Made by a program: the position numbers and the translations under genes. Source: Paraflavitalea sp. CAU 1676 (GTDB lineage Bacteria > Bacteroidota > Bacteroidia > Chitinophagales > Chitinophagaceae). From it: a stretch of DNA of 64,000 bases. Position 1 is the first letter of the stretch; every line of letters begins with the position of its first letter. The notes under the pieces were generated by a model. The model was not told the DNA's origin. It did not search any database and worked only from the letters and a program-made list of their open reading frames with translations. The stretch is from assembly GCF_029223285.1 (NCBI RefSeq), contig NZ_JARHUJ010000003.1:248001-312000 (forward strand), given 5' to 3'. Shown piece by piece: positions 44,937-53,797 of this stretch.

Positions 44937-46055
44937 TCATGTAGTTTGCTTGTTAATGACTGCGGCAGCATCCCGGGCAATATCATCCCAGTAAAAATGC
45001 CTGAAAAAAGCTGGCGGCACATCGGCCCTGTTGCCGGCAGCCAGTACTACAGCCTCCACAAAGCCATCGAGATCATCTGGTGTCACCAGCAGCTTGCCAT
45101 TACACAGCGCCGGATCGACACCAATCGCACCGCTTTTCGTAGATACTGCATTTGTGTTGAAACTCAGAGCCTCCACAAGTTTGGTTTTTATACCACCACC
45201 TTCGTTCACCGGGTTCAGGAAAACATCGGCGCCTTTAAAGTAAAGGTCCACCCGCTCCACAAAACCGGCAAATACTACCTGCGGGTCAACACCATTGCTA
45301 AGCTCAGCCGGAATATCCTTTCCACATACAACGAGTGTAAAGGGAAAATCAGGCAGGCCCTTCAACGCAGGAACGATGGTATGCAGTATACGATGCAAAG
45401 CCTGCAGATTGGGCTGATAGTTAAAAGACCCATTGAACAGCAGGATCGCATGTTCCGGAGGAATCTGATGCGTTCGCTGAAGATAAGCCCTGCCATCGGC
45501 CTTTTCGCCCGCCGCCGGAATGCCCGGCGTTTCAATACCATAGGTAACCAAACTGCAGCGCGCCGGCTGCAGACCGAAATGCGCAACTGCGTATTGCAGA
45601 TCGTCCGTCTGTATGAAGAAGTTATGGTCGGCCCGCCGGTGTACCCAGCGTTCATAATACCACAACAGTTTCCACCAGGATTTACCCAGGGTTCTCCAAC
45701 GCAACCCTTCTATGTTCTGCGAACGGACGATCAACCGCACCCCGCAAAACCACTTCAGCAACACTGCCATCCATCCATAATAGGGGTGCTCCAGCAAAAC
45801 GTGCGACGCCTGCTCTTTGCGAAGGAGGTTGCGCAAAGTGAAAAAGAAAAAGGGATTCGCGTAGCGGGCAGCCCCATCGGGCATGATATTGAACATCCGG
45901 AAGCCTTCAGCTGCTTCAGGACTGTTGTTCCTGGTACTTACACAGATCAATGGCAAATACCTCGACAGGTACGTATTGAACAGCGCAATGGAACGCTGCC
46001 CGCCTGTACGGGCGGGCAGTATCTGATACGTTACCAGGCTTACTATTTTTGTCAT
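44937..46055 (-). CDS. Glycosyltransferase family 4 protein
   Basis: A 372-residue GT-B transferase. The N-terminal L-P-A-R-T-G-G-Q-R-S acceptor loop, central R-S-Q-N-I-E-G-L-R-W, and C-terminal L-L-F-N-G-S-F-N-Y-Q-P-N, F-A-G-F-V-E-R-V-D and donor block G-G-G-I-K-T-K-L-V-E-A-L are typical of GT4 enzymes of the sugar transferase/PEP-CTERM group. It lies 23 bases after the first YfhO gene and 16 bases before the SDR gene, so it belongs to that leftward operon. Donor unknown. Confidence 0.88.
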   Translation of the reverse strand: MTKIVSLVTYQILPARTGGQRSIALFNTYLSRYLPLICVSTRNNSPEAAEGFRMFNIMPDGAARYANPFFFFTLRNLLRKEQASHVLLEHPYYGWMAVLLKWFCGVRLIVRSQNIEGLRWRTLGKSWWKLLWYYERWVHRRADHNFFIQTDDLQYAVAHFGLQPARCSLVTYGIETPGIPAAGEKADGRAYLQRTHQIPPEHAILLFNGSFNYQPNLQALHRILHTIVPALKGLPDFPFTLVVCGKDIPAELSNGVDPQVVFAGFVERVDLYFKGADVFLNPVNEGGGIKTKLVEALSFNTNAVSTKSGAIGVDPALCNGKLLVTPDDLDGFVEAVVLAAGNRADVPPAFFRHFYWDDIARDAAAVINKQTT

Positions 46056-46078
46056 TGGATCTTGATCGCTTTACAGCC

Positions 46079-48625
46079 TTAAGCCGCTGCGGGCTTGTTC
46101 TTCTTCCACAGGTAAAACGCACCGCCTATCACCGCCAGGATCGAAATGATGCCCACGATCAAAGAGATACGGTCGCCCAGGATGAACGATTCCGGCTCAA
46201 ACCTGAACTCGATGGCATGTTTACCGGCTGGAACAGGAAGTGCACGCAGCAGGTAGTTGACCTTTACGATAGGCGTTTCTTTGCCATCGATGAAAGCTTT
46301 CCAGCCATTGGGGTAGTAGACCTCACTGAATACCGCCAGTTGATTGGTGGCGCTCTGGAAGGTATAATCGATCTTATCGTTCAGGTTTTGCACCAGCTTA
46401 ATAGACGCTGTTGAATCGTACACCGGTTGAACGGTAACTTTGGATTGCTCCGTCTTATCGGCAATCGCCGTAGTACGTGCATCAAAGCTGTCGAGCGCCT
46501 TCATTTCTGCATCCGGACCATCCACATACTGGATCTTGCTCACCAGCCACGCTGCTCCCAAAGCTTCGGGATTCTGCTGCGCCACCGGTTGGCGGTCGGC
46601 TGGGTTGCTGACGATGAAATACTTCGTGTTCAGCATGTTGAACACCTGCATATTGCCCTTCGACAACTGCCCTTTGATGAGGTCATCATACAGGGCAAGT
46701 TTGGCAGCATGGTAACCACCTACAGAATTATGGAAGTAAGAAGCGCGGGCATCATTGAAAGGATTACCACCCGCCTGGTCAAACACCCTGAAATAGCTCG
46801 TATCCTGCTTGATCTGCTGATCGGCACGGTTGGGAATAAAGGCGGCCACTTCTTCTTTTTCCTGGTAGTTCTTGCTCGTGAGGTAACGCATATCGACCGT
46901 CAGCAGATCAAAGGCCGTAAGTGCTACCAATATGATCACTGCCACCTGGCCACCCAGTTTATTTTTCACCACCGCTACCAATACACCGGCAGCCAGCAGC
47001 ATCAGGATCACCGTACGCAACAGATCCCCGCCATACAACGACTGACGATCGGCCTTGATGGCATTCACCACCGTTTTACCAAAGTCCATCGCCTGCTGTT
47101 GCATTTCGGGCGTAGGCTGCTTGCCCTGCGACATTTGCCCCAGCATACTGTTGACAAGGTTATCACGCAAACCCGACTCTTGTTTGGAAGTGTAGGGGAG
47201 GGTGAAATACAGGTACGCCAGCACCAGCAGCAATCCGCCGGCGATCATCGCCGAAAGGCGCAGCTTTTTCCATAACCACGCTTTGTCGATACCATCTTCC
47301 AGCAGCTTGTTCAAACCCAGCACAGCGAGTAAAGGCATCGTTAACTGAGGGATGATCAACGCCATCGTGGGCGCCCGGAATTTATTGTATAAAGGAAGGT
47401 GATCGAACAGGAAGTAATTGAATCCCGAAAAGTTCTTACCCCAGGCAAGCAGTATGCCAAGAGCCGTAGCCGGGATGATCCACCACAAATGCCAGCCGCG
47501 GTAAACCACCAGGCCAATGATGAACAGCAGGCAAATGATAGCGCCCACATAAACGGTACCGGAAGTACCGGGCTGGTCGCCCCAATAAGCAGAGAACTGG
47601 GCCTTGGCCAGTTCATTGGCCTGCTCTTCGGGCATGCCGGTCTTTTCGGCCAGCGCCGCCGCAGTTTTGGAGTTATCGCCGATTTCGCTCGCATATTCAT
47701 TGCCGATCACAGTGGGCGAGCTGCCGCCATAGATGCGGGGCACCGCCAGCGTGAACGTTTCGGTAATACCATAGCTCCAGCCGAACGCATAGTCTTTGTC
47801 CAAACCACCCTTCGACTTGTTATCCTTCACATCGGCAGCAAGTCTTGAACGGCCACCACGCATGGTTTCACTGGCATAGTCGCGCGTGGGCAGCAGGATC
47901 ACGGCATAAGAAGCAGCGCTCAATCCAAGGGCTACGATCGATAAACCAACCGTTACCAGCAAAGGCTGCAGGTCTTTCTTGCGTACCGAATAGACCGTAA
48001 ACGCGATGCCCATCAAACCGATCACCAGGAATAAATAGTAAACAACCTGGATATGGTTTTGAAAGAACAGGCAGGTGCCGAAGATGAGTGTGGTAAGAAA
48101 ACCCAGCACATATTTCCGCTGACTCATGAGGATAATGCCGGCCAATACAGCAGGAGCATATCCCATAGAACTGAATTTGGTGACATGGCCCACGGCAACG
48201 ATCACCGCACTGTAACTGGCAAAAGCATAGGCGATCGAACCGAGTATCGCCACCCAGGGCTTGATACGGAGTGACATACACAGGATATAGAAGCCAATAC
48301 AGGCCAGGAAAAACAATCCAGGAGGTTGTGGCAGCCAAAGAGTAAACAAGCCGTGTAAATGTGCTAACGTAATATTATACTTTGAGTCAATACCTATCTG
48401 GAAAGCGGGCATGCCGCTGAACATGCTGTTACTCCAAAGCGGCATGTAACCATGTTTGTCGCGAAACTCATACGATTGCTGGATCATGGCCTTCCAGCTG
48501 AAAGTATCATGCTGGTTCAGCACCAAACCCTGCAACGCGGGCAAACAATACAGGCAGGCAATGACAAAGAAGATCCCGATCGCAATGAGATGGGGAATGG
48601 ATCGTTGCCAAATAGTTTTATTCAT
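46079..48625 (-). CDS. YfhO-type polytopic membrane protein (copy 1)
   Basis: An 848-residue protein with about 12 predicted spans in its first 560 residues, a periplasmic domain (about 570-800) and a final span before the Lys-rich end. Blocks L-Q-G-L-V-L-N-Q-H-D, P-L-W-S-N-S-M-F-S-G-M-P-A-F-Q and V-A-V-G-H-V-T-K-F-S-S-M-G-Y are hallmarks of Bacteroidetes YfhO proteins, GT-C-like membrane glycosyltransferase relatives. Firmicute YfhO is linked to lipoteichoic acid glycosylation; in Bacteroidetes the role is unproven. The P-L-W-S-N region probably corresponds to the catalytic loop. It overlaps nothing and leads into two GT4 genes and an SDR gene. A second copy lies upstream. Confidence 0.85.
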   Translation of the reverse strand: MNKTIWQRSIPHLIAIGIFFVIACLYCLPALQGLVLNQHDTFSWKAMIQQSYEFRDKHGYMPLWSNSMFSGMPAFQIGIDSKYNITLAHLHGLFTLWLPQPPGLFFLACIGFYILCMSLRIKPWVAILGSIAYAFASYSAVIVAVGHVTKFSSMGYAPAVLAGIILMSQRKYVLGFLTTLIFGTCLFFQNHIQVVYYLFLVIGLMGIAFTVYSVRKKDLQPLLVTVGLSIVALGLSAASYAVILLPTRDYASETMRGGRSRLAADVKDNKSKGGLDKDYAFGWSYGITETFTLAVPRIYGGSSPTVIGNEYASEIGDNSKTAAALAEKTGMPEEQANELAKAQFSAYWGDQPGTSGTVYVGAIICLLFIIGLVVYRGWHLWWIIPATALGILLAWGKNFSGFNYFLFDHLPLYNKFRAPTMALIIPQLTMPLLAVLGLNKLLEDGIDKAWLWKKLRLSAMIAGGLLLVLAYLYFTLPYTSKQESGLRDNLVNSMLGQMSQGKQPTPEMQQQAMDFGKTVVNAIKADRQSLYGGDLLRTVILMLLAAGVLVAVVKNKLGGQVAVIILVALTAFDLLTVDMRYLTSKNYQEKEEVAAFIPNRADQQIKQDTSYFRVFDQAGGNPFNDARASYFHNSVGGYHAAKLALYDDLIKGQLSKGNMQVFNMLNTKYFIVSNPADRQPVAQQNPEALGAAWLVSKIQYVDGPDAEMKALDSFDARTTAIADKTEQSKVTVQPVYDSTASIKLVQNLNDKIDYTFQSATNQLAVFSEVYYPNGWKAFIDGKETPIVKVNYLLRALPVPAGKHAIEFRFEPESFILGDRISLIVGIISILAVIGGAFYLWKKNKPAAA

Positions 48626-48650
48626 AATATGTAATAAATTAACAGGTGGG

Positions 48651-48658
48651 CAAAATAA
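48651..48658 (-). promoter_or_regulatory. Candidate -7 element for YfhO copy 1
   Basis: TTATTTTG on the minus strand, one base off TAnnTTTG, 25 bases before the ATG. A similar TTG + TGTAAAAT + TTATTTTG arrangement precedes YfhO copy 2, so the promoter seems to have been duplicated with the gene. Confidence 0.35.
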
Positions 48659-48739
48659 GTCATTTTACAGCACAAGCCTTCGTAAAATCCATTATTTTTT
48701 ACCCACGCTAACAGCCCGTAATGGTACCCGGAAGAGGCG

Positions 48740-51289
48740 TCAGACAGTGTGTTTCAACTGTCTCCACCCCCAAATAACTCCACCCAGGAGGGCGAGGATA
48801 GAAAGGATGCCTACGATGAGGGTGATGCGGTCGCCCAGGATAAACGCATCCGGCGCAAATTGGAAAGTAATGGTATGCTCCCCCGCCGGGATCGCCAGCC
48901 CCCGCAATGCATAGTTGACCTTTACGATCGGCTTTTCCTGACCATCGATATAAGCCTTCCACCCCCGGGGATAATACACTTCGCTGAAAACGGCAAACTG
49001 GTTACTCCCTGCCCGGAAACGGTACGTAATATCGTCGTTCAGGTTTTGTATCAGGCCAATGGACGCCGTTGAATCAAATTGAGGAGCAAAGGGAACTTTG
49101 GATTGCTCTCTTTTATCGAGGATCGCTGTATCGGAAGGAGTAAAATGGTTGAGTGCTGTCATCTCCTCATCGGCATTGTTCACATATTTCAATTGTTTTA
49201 CCAGCCAGCAAGGTCCCAGGGCGCCAACATTCAGTTTGGCAGCAGGTTGATGGTCTACAGGATCGGTAACAATATCGTATTTGGTATTGAGCATGTTGAA
49301 TACAGCATCGTTATTATTGGCCAGCTGATAGTTCAGCAGGTCTTCATACAACGACAAGCGCGTGGCGCTGTAGCCGCCGACGTTATTGTGGTAATAAGAA
49401 GTTCTTGAATCGGTGAGCAGGTTGGCATCGATCGTATTACAAACCCTGAAATAACCCGTGTCGGCTTTGATCTGTTGATCGGCGCGGGTCATCGCGAACT
49501 GAACGGGCTCTTCTTTCTCCATGTAGTTATCGAAGTTCAGGTACCGCAGGTCAACGCCTATAACATCAATAAAAACAAGGATCGTGAGCGCCACCGTCGC
49601 CGTGGCAGCTGTGATCTTTCCTTTCAGAAAGCCAGCCAGCACACCAGCTGCCAGCGCAATGAACAGCAGGCTTCGCAAAAGGTCGCCCCCAAACAAGGAA
49701 CGTCGATCGTCCTGTAAAGCTTTAGTCACATCGCGGCCAAACTGGGCAGCCCGCGCTTCCATATCGGCGGTCGGCTGACCGCCATTGCTCAACTGTTGCA
49801 CCATATTTTCCGTTAGCCCTTTCTTTCGGTTGGCATCATCTTGATTGGCAAAATCCAGCGTAAAGTAGAGCAGGGTCAGCAACAGCAGTAAAGCACCGGT
49901 GCCGATAGCAGCCAGTTTAAAATGCTTCCAGGCCCAGGGGCGGTCGCCCGATTGGCTCAACCATTTTTCCAGTCCCAGCACGGCTATCAATGGAATGGTC
50001 AGTTGCGGGATCACCAGAGCCATGGAAGGCGCCCTCAGTTTGTTATAGGCAGGCAGGTAATCAAACATGAAATTATTGAAGAACGGCAGGTATTTGCCCC
50101 AGGCCAGCATAACCCCCAACAAAGTTGCCGCCAATAGCCAGCCCAGGTGCCAGCCCCGATAAACGACCAGGCCCAACACGAACAGGAAGATAACGACAGC
50201 TCCAAGATAGTTCGCGCCGGAAGTACTGTGCTGAGGTCCCCAATAAGGAGAGAAATTACGGGATTGGGCCACCTGCTCAGCCTGCTCCTCGGGCATACCG
50301 GTATGTTCAGTCAATGCAGCAGCAGTACGGGAGCCTGAACCTATCTCACTGCGGAATGCACCATTGATCGCTTCGGGATCACTGCCACCGTAAAACCGCG
50401 GAAGCATAAAAGAGAAAGTTTCCAGCATACCATAACTGTAGGTAAACGCATAATCACGGTCAAGGCCTCCCTTGCCAAGCTGGTCTTTCGATTTACCCAA
50501 CGTGAGCTCCGAACGCCCGCCGCGCATACTCTCCTTACCAAAATCCTGGGTTGGCAGCAAAACAACTGCATACGATAAGATACCCATGCTAAGGGCAACA
50601 AACGACAGGCCTGCGGCGATCAAAAGCGGTTTGAAAGCCTTTTCGCGGATGGCCTGAATGGCATAAGCCAGCCCGAGCAGGATGCCCAGGAGCAGTGTAT
50701 AATATAGGATTTGAAAATGCCCCTGAAAGGTGAGGGTAGTGGCAAAGACAAGGGTAGTAAGGAACCCGACAATATATTTCCGTTTAGCCAACAGGACCAG
50801 CCCGGCCAGCACGGCCGGCATATACCCCATGGCCGCAAACTTGGTAACATGCCCAACGGCCATGATCACCGCATCGTATGAAGCAAAAGCATAAGCCAAA
50901 GCCCCCAGCGTGGCCACCCAGGGCCTCGCGCCCAGCACCACACAAAGGAGGTAACAACCCAGGCAGGCCAGGAAGAAGAGGCTCACTGGCTCAGGCAACC
51001 ACAGCGTAAACAGGCCATGCAAATACCCAAGGTGAATATTATGTTTCGATTCTGTAAAGATCTGGTAGGCTGGCATGCCACTGAAAGAACTATTGGTCCA
51101 CAAAGGCATATGGCTGTGCTTTTCCTTGAACTCGATCGACTGCTGAACGGCCGCTTTCCAGTTCACCTGGTCATACTGGTTCAGCACCATTCCTTTTAAA
51201 GCAGGTAAACAATAAACACAGGAGATCAGCAGAAAGATGGCAAGTGCAAACAGATGGGGTTTAGATTGCTGCCAGAGCACTTTTTTCAT
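48740..51289 (-). CDS. YfhO-type polytopic membrane protein (copy 2)
   Basis: An 849-residue paralogue of the next gene, start set at the ATG at 51289. The same order is present: L-K-G-M-V-L-N-Q-Y-D, P-L-W-T-N-S-S-F-S-G-M-P-A-Y-Q, about 12 spans, a periplasmic domain ending in V-F-S-E-V-Y-Y-P-R-G-W-K-A-Y-I-D-G-Q-E, a final span and basic tail. Copies align along their whole length, with strong conservation in the membrane part and in the V-Y-Y-P-x-G-W-K-A loop. A 114-base gap with its own candidate promoter separates them. Likely a surface-glycan glycosyltransferase of GT-C type; substrate unknown. Confidence 0.85.
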   Translation of the reverse strand: MKKVLWQQSKPHLFALAIFLLISCVYCLPALKGMVLNQYDQVNWKAAVQQSIEFKEKHSHMPLWTNSSFSGMPAYQIFTESKHNIHLGYLHGLFTLWLPEPVSLFFLACLGCYLLCVVLGARPWVATLGALAYAFASYDAVIMAVGHVTKFAAMGYMPAVLAGLVLLAKRKYIVGFLTTLVFATTLTFQGHFQILYYTLLLGILLGLAYAIQAIREKAFKPLLIAAGLSFVALSMGILSYAVVLLPTQDFGKESMRGGRSELTLGKSKDQLGKGGLDRDYAFTYSYGMLETFSFMLPRFYGGSDPEAINGAFRSEIGSGSRTAAALTEHTGMPEEQAEQVAQSRNFSPYWGPQHSTSGANYLGAVVIFLFVLGLVVYRGWHLGWLLAATLLGVMLAWGKYLPFFNNFMFDYLPAYNKLRAPSMALVIPQLTIPLIAVLGLEKWLSQSGDRPWAWKHFKLAAIGTGALLLLLTLLYFTLDFANQDDANRKKGLTENMVQQLSNGGQPTADMEARAAQFGRDVTKALQDDRRSLFGGDLLRSLLFIALAAGVLAGFLKGKITAATATVALTILVFIDVIGVDLRYLNFDNYMEKEEPVQFAMTRADQQIKADTGYFRVCNTIDANLLTDSRTSYYHNNVGGYSATRLSLYEDLLNYQLANNNDAVFNMLNTKYDIVTDPVDHQPAAKLNVGALGPCWLVKQLKYVNNADEEMTALNHFTPSDTAILDKREQSKVPFAPQFDSTASIGLIQNLNDDITYRFRAGSNQFAVFSEVYYPRGWKAYIDGQEKPIVKVNYALRGLAIPAGEHTITFQFAPDAFILGDRITLIVGILSILALLGGVIWGWRQLKHTV

Positions 51290-51304
51290 GTTGAGGTTAT
51301 TGAC

Positions 51305-51312
51305 CAAAATAA
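51305..51312 (-). promoter_or_regulatory. Candidate -7 element for YfhO copy 2
   Basis: TTATTTTG on the minus strand, one base off TAnnTTTG, with GTTG upstream at short spacing, 15 bases before the ATG. Same layout as upstream of copy 1. Confidence 0.35.
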
Positions 51313-51336
51313 TGCAATTTTACACCAACTTGACCT

Positions 51337-51618
51337 ATGCCTAAACTATTATTTTTCTCCCGCGTAGCATTTATTTGTAATATCTGTTTCCTGCTCACCT
51401 GGTTCATGCGTTACCTGCCACCCGTGGAGCCGGGACACTTTGCCTCTACCATCGTGATACTCGGCATAGGACTTTCTGTGATCATGAATGTGATCATTAA
51501 TTTTTTTATCATTGTACTCCTTTTGCAGCGAAAGCTGCAGAAAGAACATATACCGCAATGGCTGGCCATCGCCAATGCCTTGTTCCTGATCGTTCAACTA
51601 ATCCTGTTGCTTAAATGA
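51337..51618 (+). CDS. Small three-span membrane protein of unknown function
   Basis: A 93-residue protein with three predicted spans (about 5-25, 35-63 and 75-92) and a short basic loop Q-R-K-L-Q-K-E-H. No recognised family. Its TGA overlaps the ATG of the queuosine-precursor transporter in ATGA, so the two are translationally coupled; it could be an accessory subunit of, or simply a co-expressed partner to, that transporter. Divergent from YfhO copy 2 with only 47 bases between the start codons. Confidence 0.72.
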   Translation: MPKLLFFSRVAFICNICFLLTWFMRYLPPVEPGHFASTIVILGIGLSVIMNVIINFFIIVLLLQRKLQKEHIPQWLAIANALFLIVQLILLLK

Positions 51619-52391
51619 TTCATAATATAATTAAAGACAAAGCCACCCGCCTGTTCATCATCCTGGGCGGCTTTTTTATAGCCAACGCCATCATCGCCGA
51701 AGTAACCGGCGTAAAAGTATTCTCACTCGAAGATACCCTCGGCCTCCCCAAAGCCAGCATCGACCTGCTGGGCGAAAAGGGCCTTTCTTTCAGCCTCACC
51801 GTAGGAGTTATACCCTGGCCGGTGATCTTCGTCATGACCGATATCATCAATGAATATTACGGCGTGCGCGGCGTGCGTTTTCTCTCCATCCTCACCGTAA
51901 TACTGATCGCCTTTGCCTTCATCGTTTTTTACCTTGGTATCCATACCGTGCCCGATGGCGGCTGGCGCTTCCGCGAGCTGGAGCCCGGCGTCACCGACCA
52001 GCAGGGTGCTTATGTGCAGGTACTGGGACAAGGCATGAACATCATTATCGGCTCCATCACCGCCTTTATGATCGGTCAGCTCCTCGACGCCTTCATATTC
52101 CGGAAGATCAAAAGGGTGACCGGCGAAAAAGCCATCTGGATGCGGGCCACCATCAGCACCCTCGCCTCTCAATTCATCGACAGCATCGTAGTAACCTTTG
52201 TGGCCTTCTACCTGTTCAAAAATTTCAGTTTGGCCACCGTTACCGCCTGGGCGCTCACGGCTTATATGTACAAGTTCATCGTTGCCGTGTTGATGACACC
52301 GGTCATTTACCTGGTGCACGGGATTATCGAGCGCTACCTGGGCCACGATCTGGCTGCCAACATGAAAGAAGCCGCCATGCGCGACCGCTAA
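51615..52391 (+). CDS. Queuosine precursor transporter (YhhQ/QPTR family)
   Basis: A 258-residue membrane protein with about 6 spans. I-I-A-E-V-T-G-V-K, P-V-I-F-V-M-T-D-I-I-N-E-Y-Y-G and the late R-A-T-I-S-T-L-A-S-Q-F-I-D-S-I-V block are the family signature (formerly DUF165). E. coli YhhQ imports preQ0/preQ1 for queuosine synthesis in tRNA wobble position 34; the same role is inferred here. The start codon overlaps the stop of the small membrane protein gene. It ends 9 bases before the terminator of the convergent GNAT gene. Confidence 0.9.
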   Translation: MIHNIIKDKATRLFIILGGFFIANAIIAEVTGVKVFSLEDTLGLPKASIDLLGEKGLSFSLTVGVIPWPVIFVMTDIINEYYGVRGVRFLSILTVILIAFAFIVFYLGIHTVPDGGWRFRELEPGVTDQQGAYVQVLGQGMNIIIGSITAFMIGQLLDAFIFRKIKRVTGEKAIWMRATISTLASQFIDSIVVTFVAFYLFKNFSLATVTAWALTAYMYKFIVAVLMTPVIYLVHGIIERYLGHDLAANMKEAAMRDR

Positions 52392-52393
52392 AT

Positions 52394-52420
52394 AAAAAAG
52401 CCTCCGGTAATACCGGAGGC
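52394..52420 (-). terminator. Rho-independent terminator of the PrsW/GNAT operon
   Basis: On the minus strand GCCTCCGGTA pairs with TACCGGAGGC (10 bp, 1-base spacer), followed by TTTTTTA. It is 24 bases after the GNAT stop. The plus strand has no T run after it, so it mainly serves the minus strand. Confidence 0.78.
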
Positions 52421-52443
52421 CCTTACTGCATACAAGCAGCCAT

Positions 52444-52947
52444 TCATATCTTCTTTTCCATGACGAAGTCGTTCATGAAATAATTGTTACCAAGGTCGAT
52501 GTCTTCCTCTTTGGTTACCACAAAACCCATCTTCTCATAAAACTGCCGTGCCTTGTTGTACCGGTTCACATTCAACCGCAGGGTAGTGGCTTCTGGCCTG
52601 GGCAACTGGTCGATGATAAAGTCGATCAGCGTTTTGCCAATCCCTTTGCCCTGCGTTTTAGGGTGAACATACAGCTTATGCAATTTGAAAATGCCGGGTT
52701 CCTTCAGCCCCGAATAAGAAGCAAAGCCTACAGGCTCCTCATCCAGCTCCACCATCAGAAAGTGGTGCTTGTGCCGGGTCATTTGTTGTTGCAGAGAATC
52801 CGGACTGTAGATCAGGTCCATCATATACTGTAACTGCCCTGGTGGAAGGATATCCTGGTAAGTGCCGGGCCATATCTGTTGTGCCAGGTATCCGATAGTA
52901 GCGATATCGTCAATGCCTGCCGTGCGGATGATCAGTTCGTCGTTCAT
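52444..52947 (-). CDS. GNAT family N-acetyltransferase
   Basis: A 167-residue acetyltransferase. I-R-T-A-G-I-D-D-I-A is the N-terminal strand; L-Y-V-H-P-K-T-Q-G-K-G-I-G-K-T-L carries the acetyl-CoA-binding Q/R-x-x-G-x-G/A motif; N-K-A-R-Q-F-Y-E-K-M-G-F is the conserved final helix. The central Y-x-G-L block and M-x-D-F-V-M-E end are common to the RimI-like single-domain group. Substrate unknown. Only 9 bases separate it from the PrsW-like protease gene, implying one transcript. Confidence 0.9.
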   Translation of the reverse strand: MNDELIIRTAGIDDIATIGYLAQQIWPGTYQDILPPGQLQYMMDLIYSPDSLQQQMTRHKHHFLMVELDEEPVGFASYSGLKEPGIFKLHKLYVHPKTQGKGIGKTLIDFIIDQLPRPEATTLRLNVNRYNKARQFYEKMGFVVTKEEDIDLGNNYFMNDFVMEKKI

Positions 52948-52956
52948 ATATCAAAA

Positions 52957-53691
52957 CTAAAGTATATCGCCGGGCTTATCAAAAACCTGTTTGGAAAGTG
53001 CCTGGTGCTGGCGGATGGACCGCAGCGATAACCGGATCGCCAGCCAATAGGAGAGCAGCGAACCTGCGATCAGGCATAGCTGCGAAAAAAGCCCGTAGCG
53101 GGCCACATCGGGATGATCTTGCAGGAAAAGGAAGAAATCATAAGCGCCATGAAAGAATACGGCCAACACGAATCCTTTGAGCATATGGAACGGCGCCCGA
53201 GCCGCATCGAATTTGGCCAGGCCCGTATGATAACCCATCAGTACGCCAAAGCAGGCATGGGCCGGCACGGCGAGGAACATGCGGAGAATGCCCGTGGTCA
53301 CACCATGCTGAAAAACATACATCACATTCTCCAGCGTGGCAAAACCCATCGCCACCATGACCGAATATACAATGCCATCGAATGGTTCGTTGAAAGCTTT
53401 CTGCCGATAAGAATAAAGTCGTAATACCAGGAATTTGCAGCCCTCCTCACTGATGCCCACCAGCAGAAAAGCCCAGATAAAGTAATAAGACAGGGAAAAA
53501 CGGGGAACGATGGCGCCCATGCAAGGCGTCAGGTTCCGCTGCAGCAAAGCTGCCGGCACCGTGCAGATAACGCCCAGTAAAAACGAGATGAAGAGGTTCT
53601 CAAAAGGCTCACGATCGTATTTATCCTTCGAATAAATATAAAAGATAATAGCGATGCCGGGAGCTAGTGATAATGCTAATAAAGACAGCAT
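52957..53691 (-). CDS. PrsW-family intramembrane metalloprotease
   Basis: A 244-residue membrane protein with about 7-8 spans; start at the ATG at 53691. Putative zinc/active-site residues: E82-E83 in G-I-S-E-E-G-C-K, E121 in T-L-E-N-V-M-Y, H145 in P-A-H-A-C-F-G and H181 in F-F-H-G-A-Y-D. This is the PrsW (CAAX-protease-related) layout; in Bacillus PrsW cleaves anti-sigma factor RsiW. No sigma/anti-sigma pair is nearby here, so its substrate is unknown. It is transcribed with a GNAT gene 9 bases downstream. Its start is 106 bases from the divergent start of the HExxH/propeller gene. Confidence 0.87.
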   Translation of the reverse strand: MLSLLALSLAPGIAIIFYIYSKDKYDREPFENLFISFLLGVICTVPAALLQRNLTPCMGAIVPRFSLSYYFIWAFLLVGISEEGCKFLVLRLYSYRQKAFNEPFDGIVYSVMVAMGFATLENVMYVFQHGVTTGILRMFLAVPAHACFGVLMGYHTGLAKFDAARAPFHMLKGFVLAVFFHGAYDFFLFLQDHPDVARYGLFSQLCLIAGSLLSYWLAIRLSLRSIRQHQALSKQVFDKPGDIL

Positions 53692-53797
53692 GCCCAAAAA
53701 TACGGAACCACCCGGTGCTTTCCTCTATAATCAGTCATTCGGAGGGAAAAAAGCATTAATTTACCTGCTCATAAACATTACTGCTAATCACCTGCCC

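Noticed and set aside
44766-46082. 438-residue plus-strand frame opposite the GT4 gene
   Set aside because: Although long, it is a shadow of a clear GT4 gene and lacks domain features.
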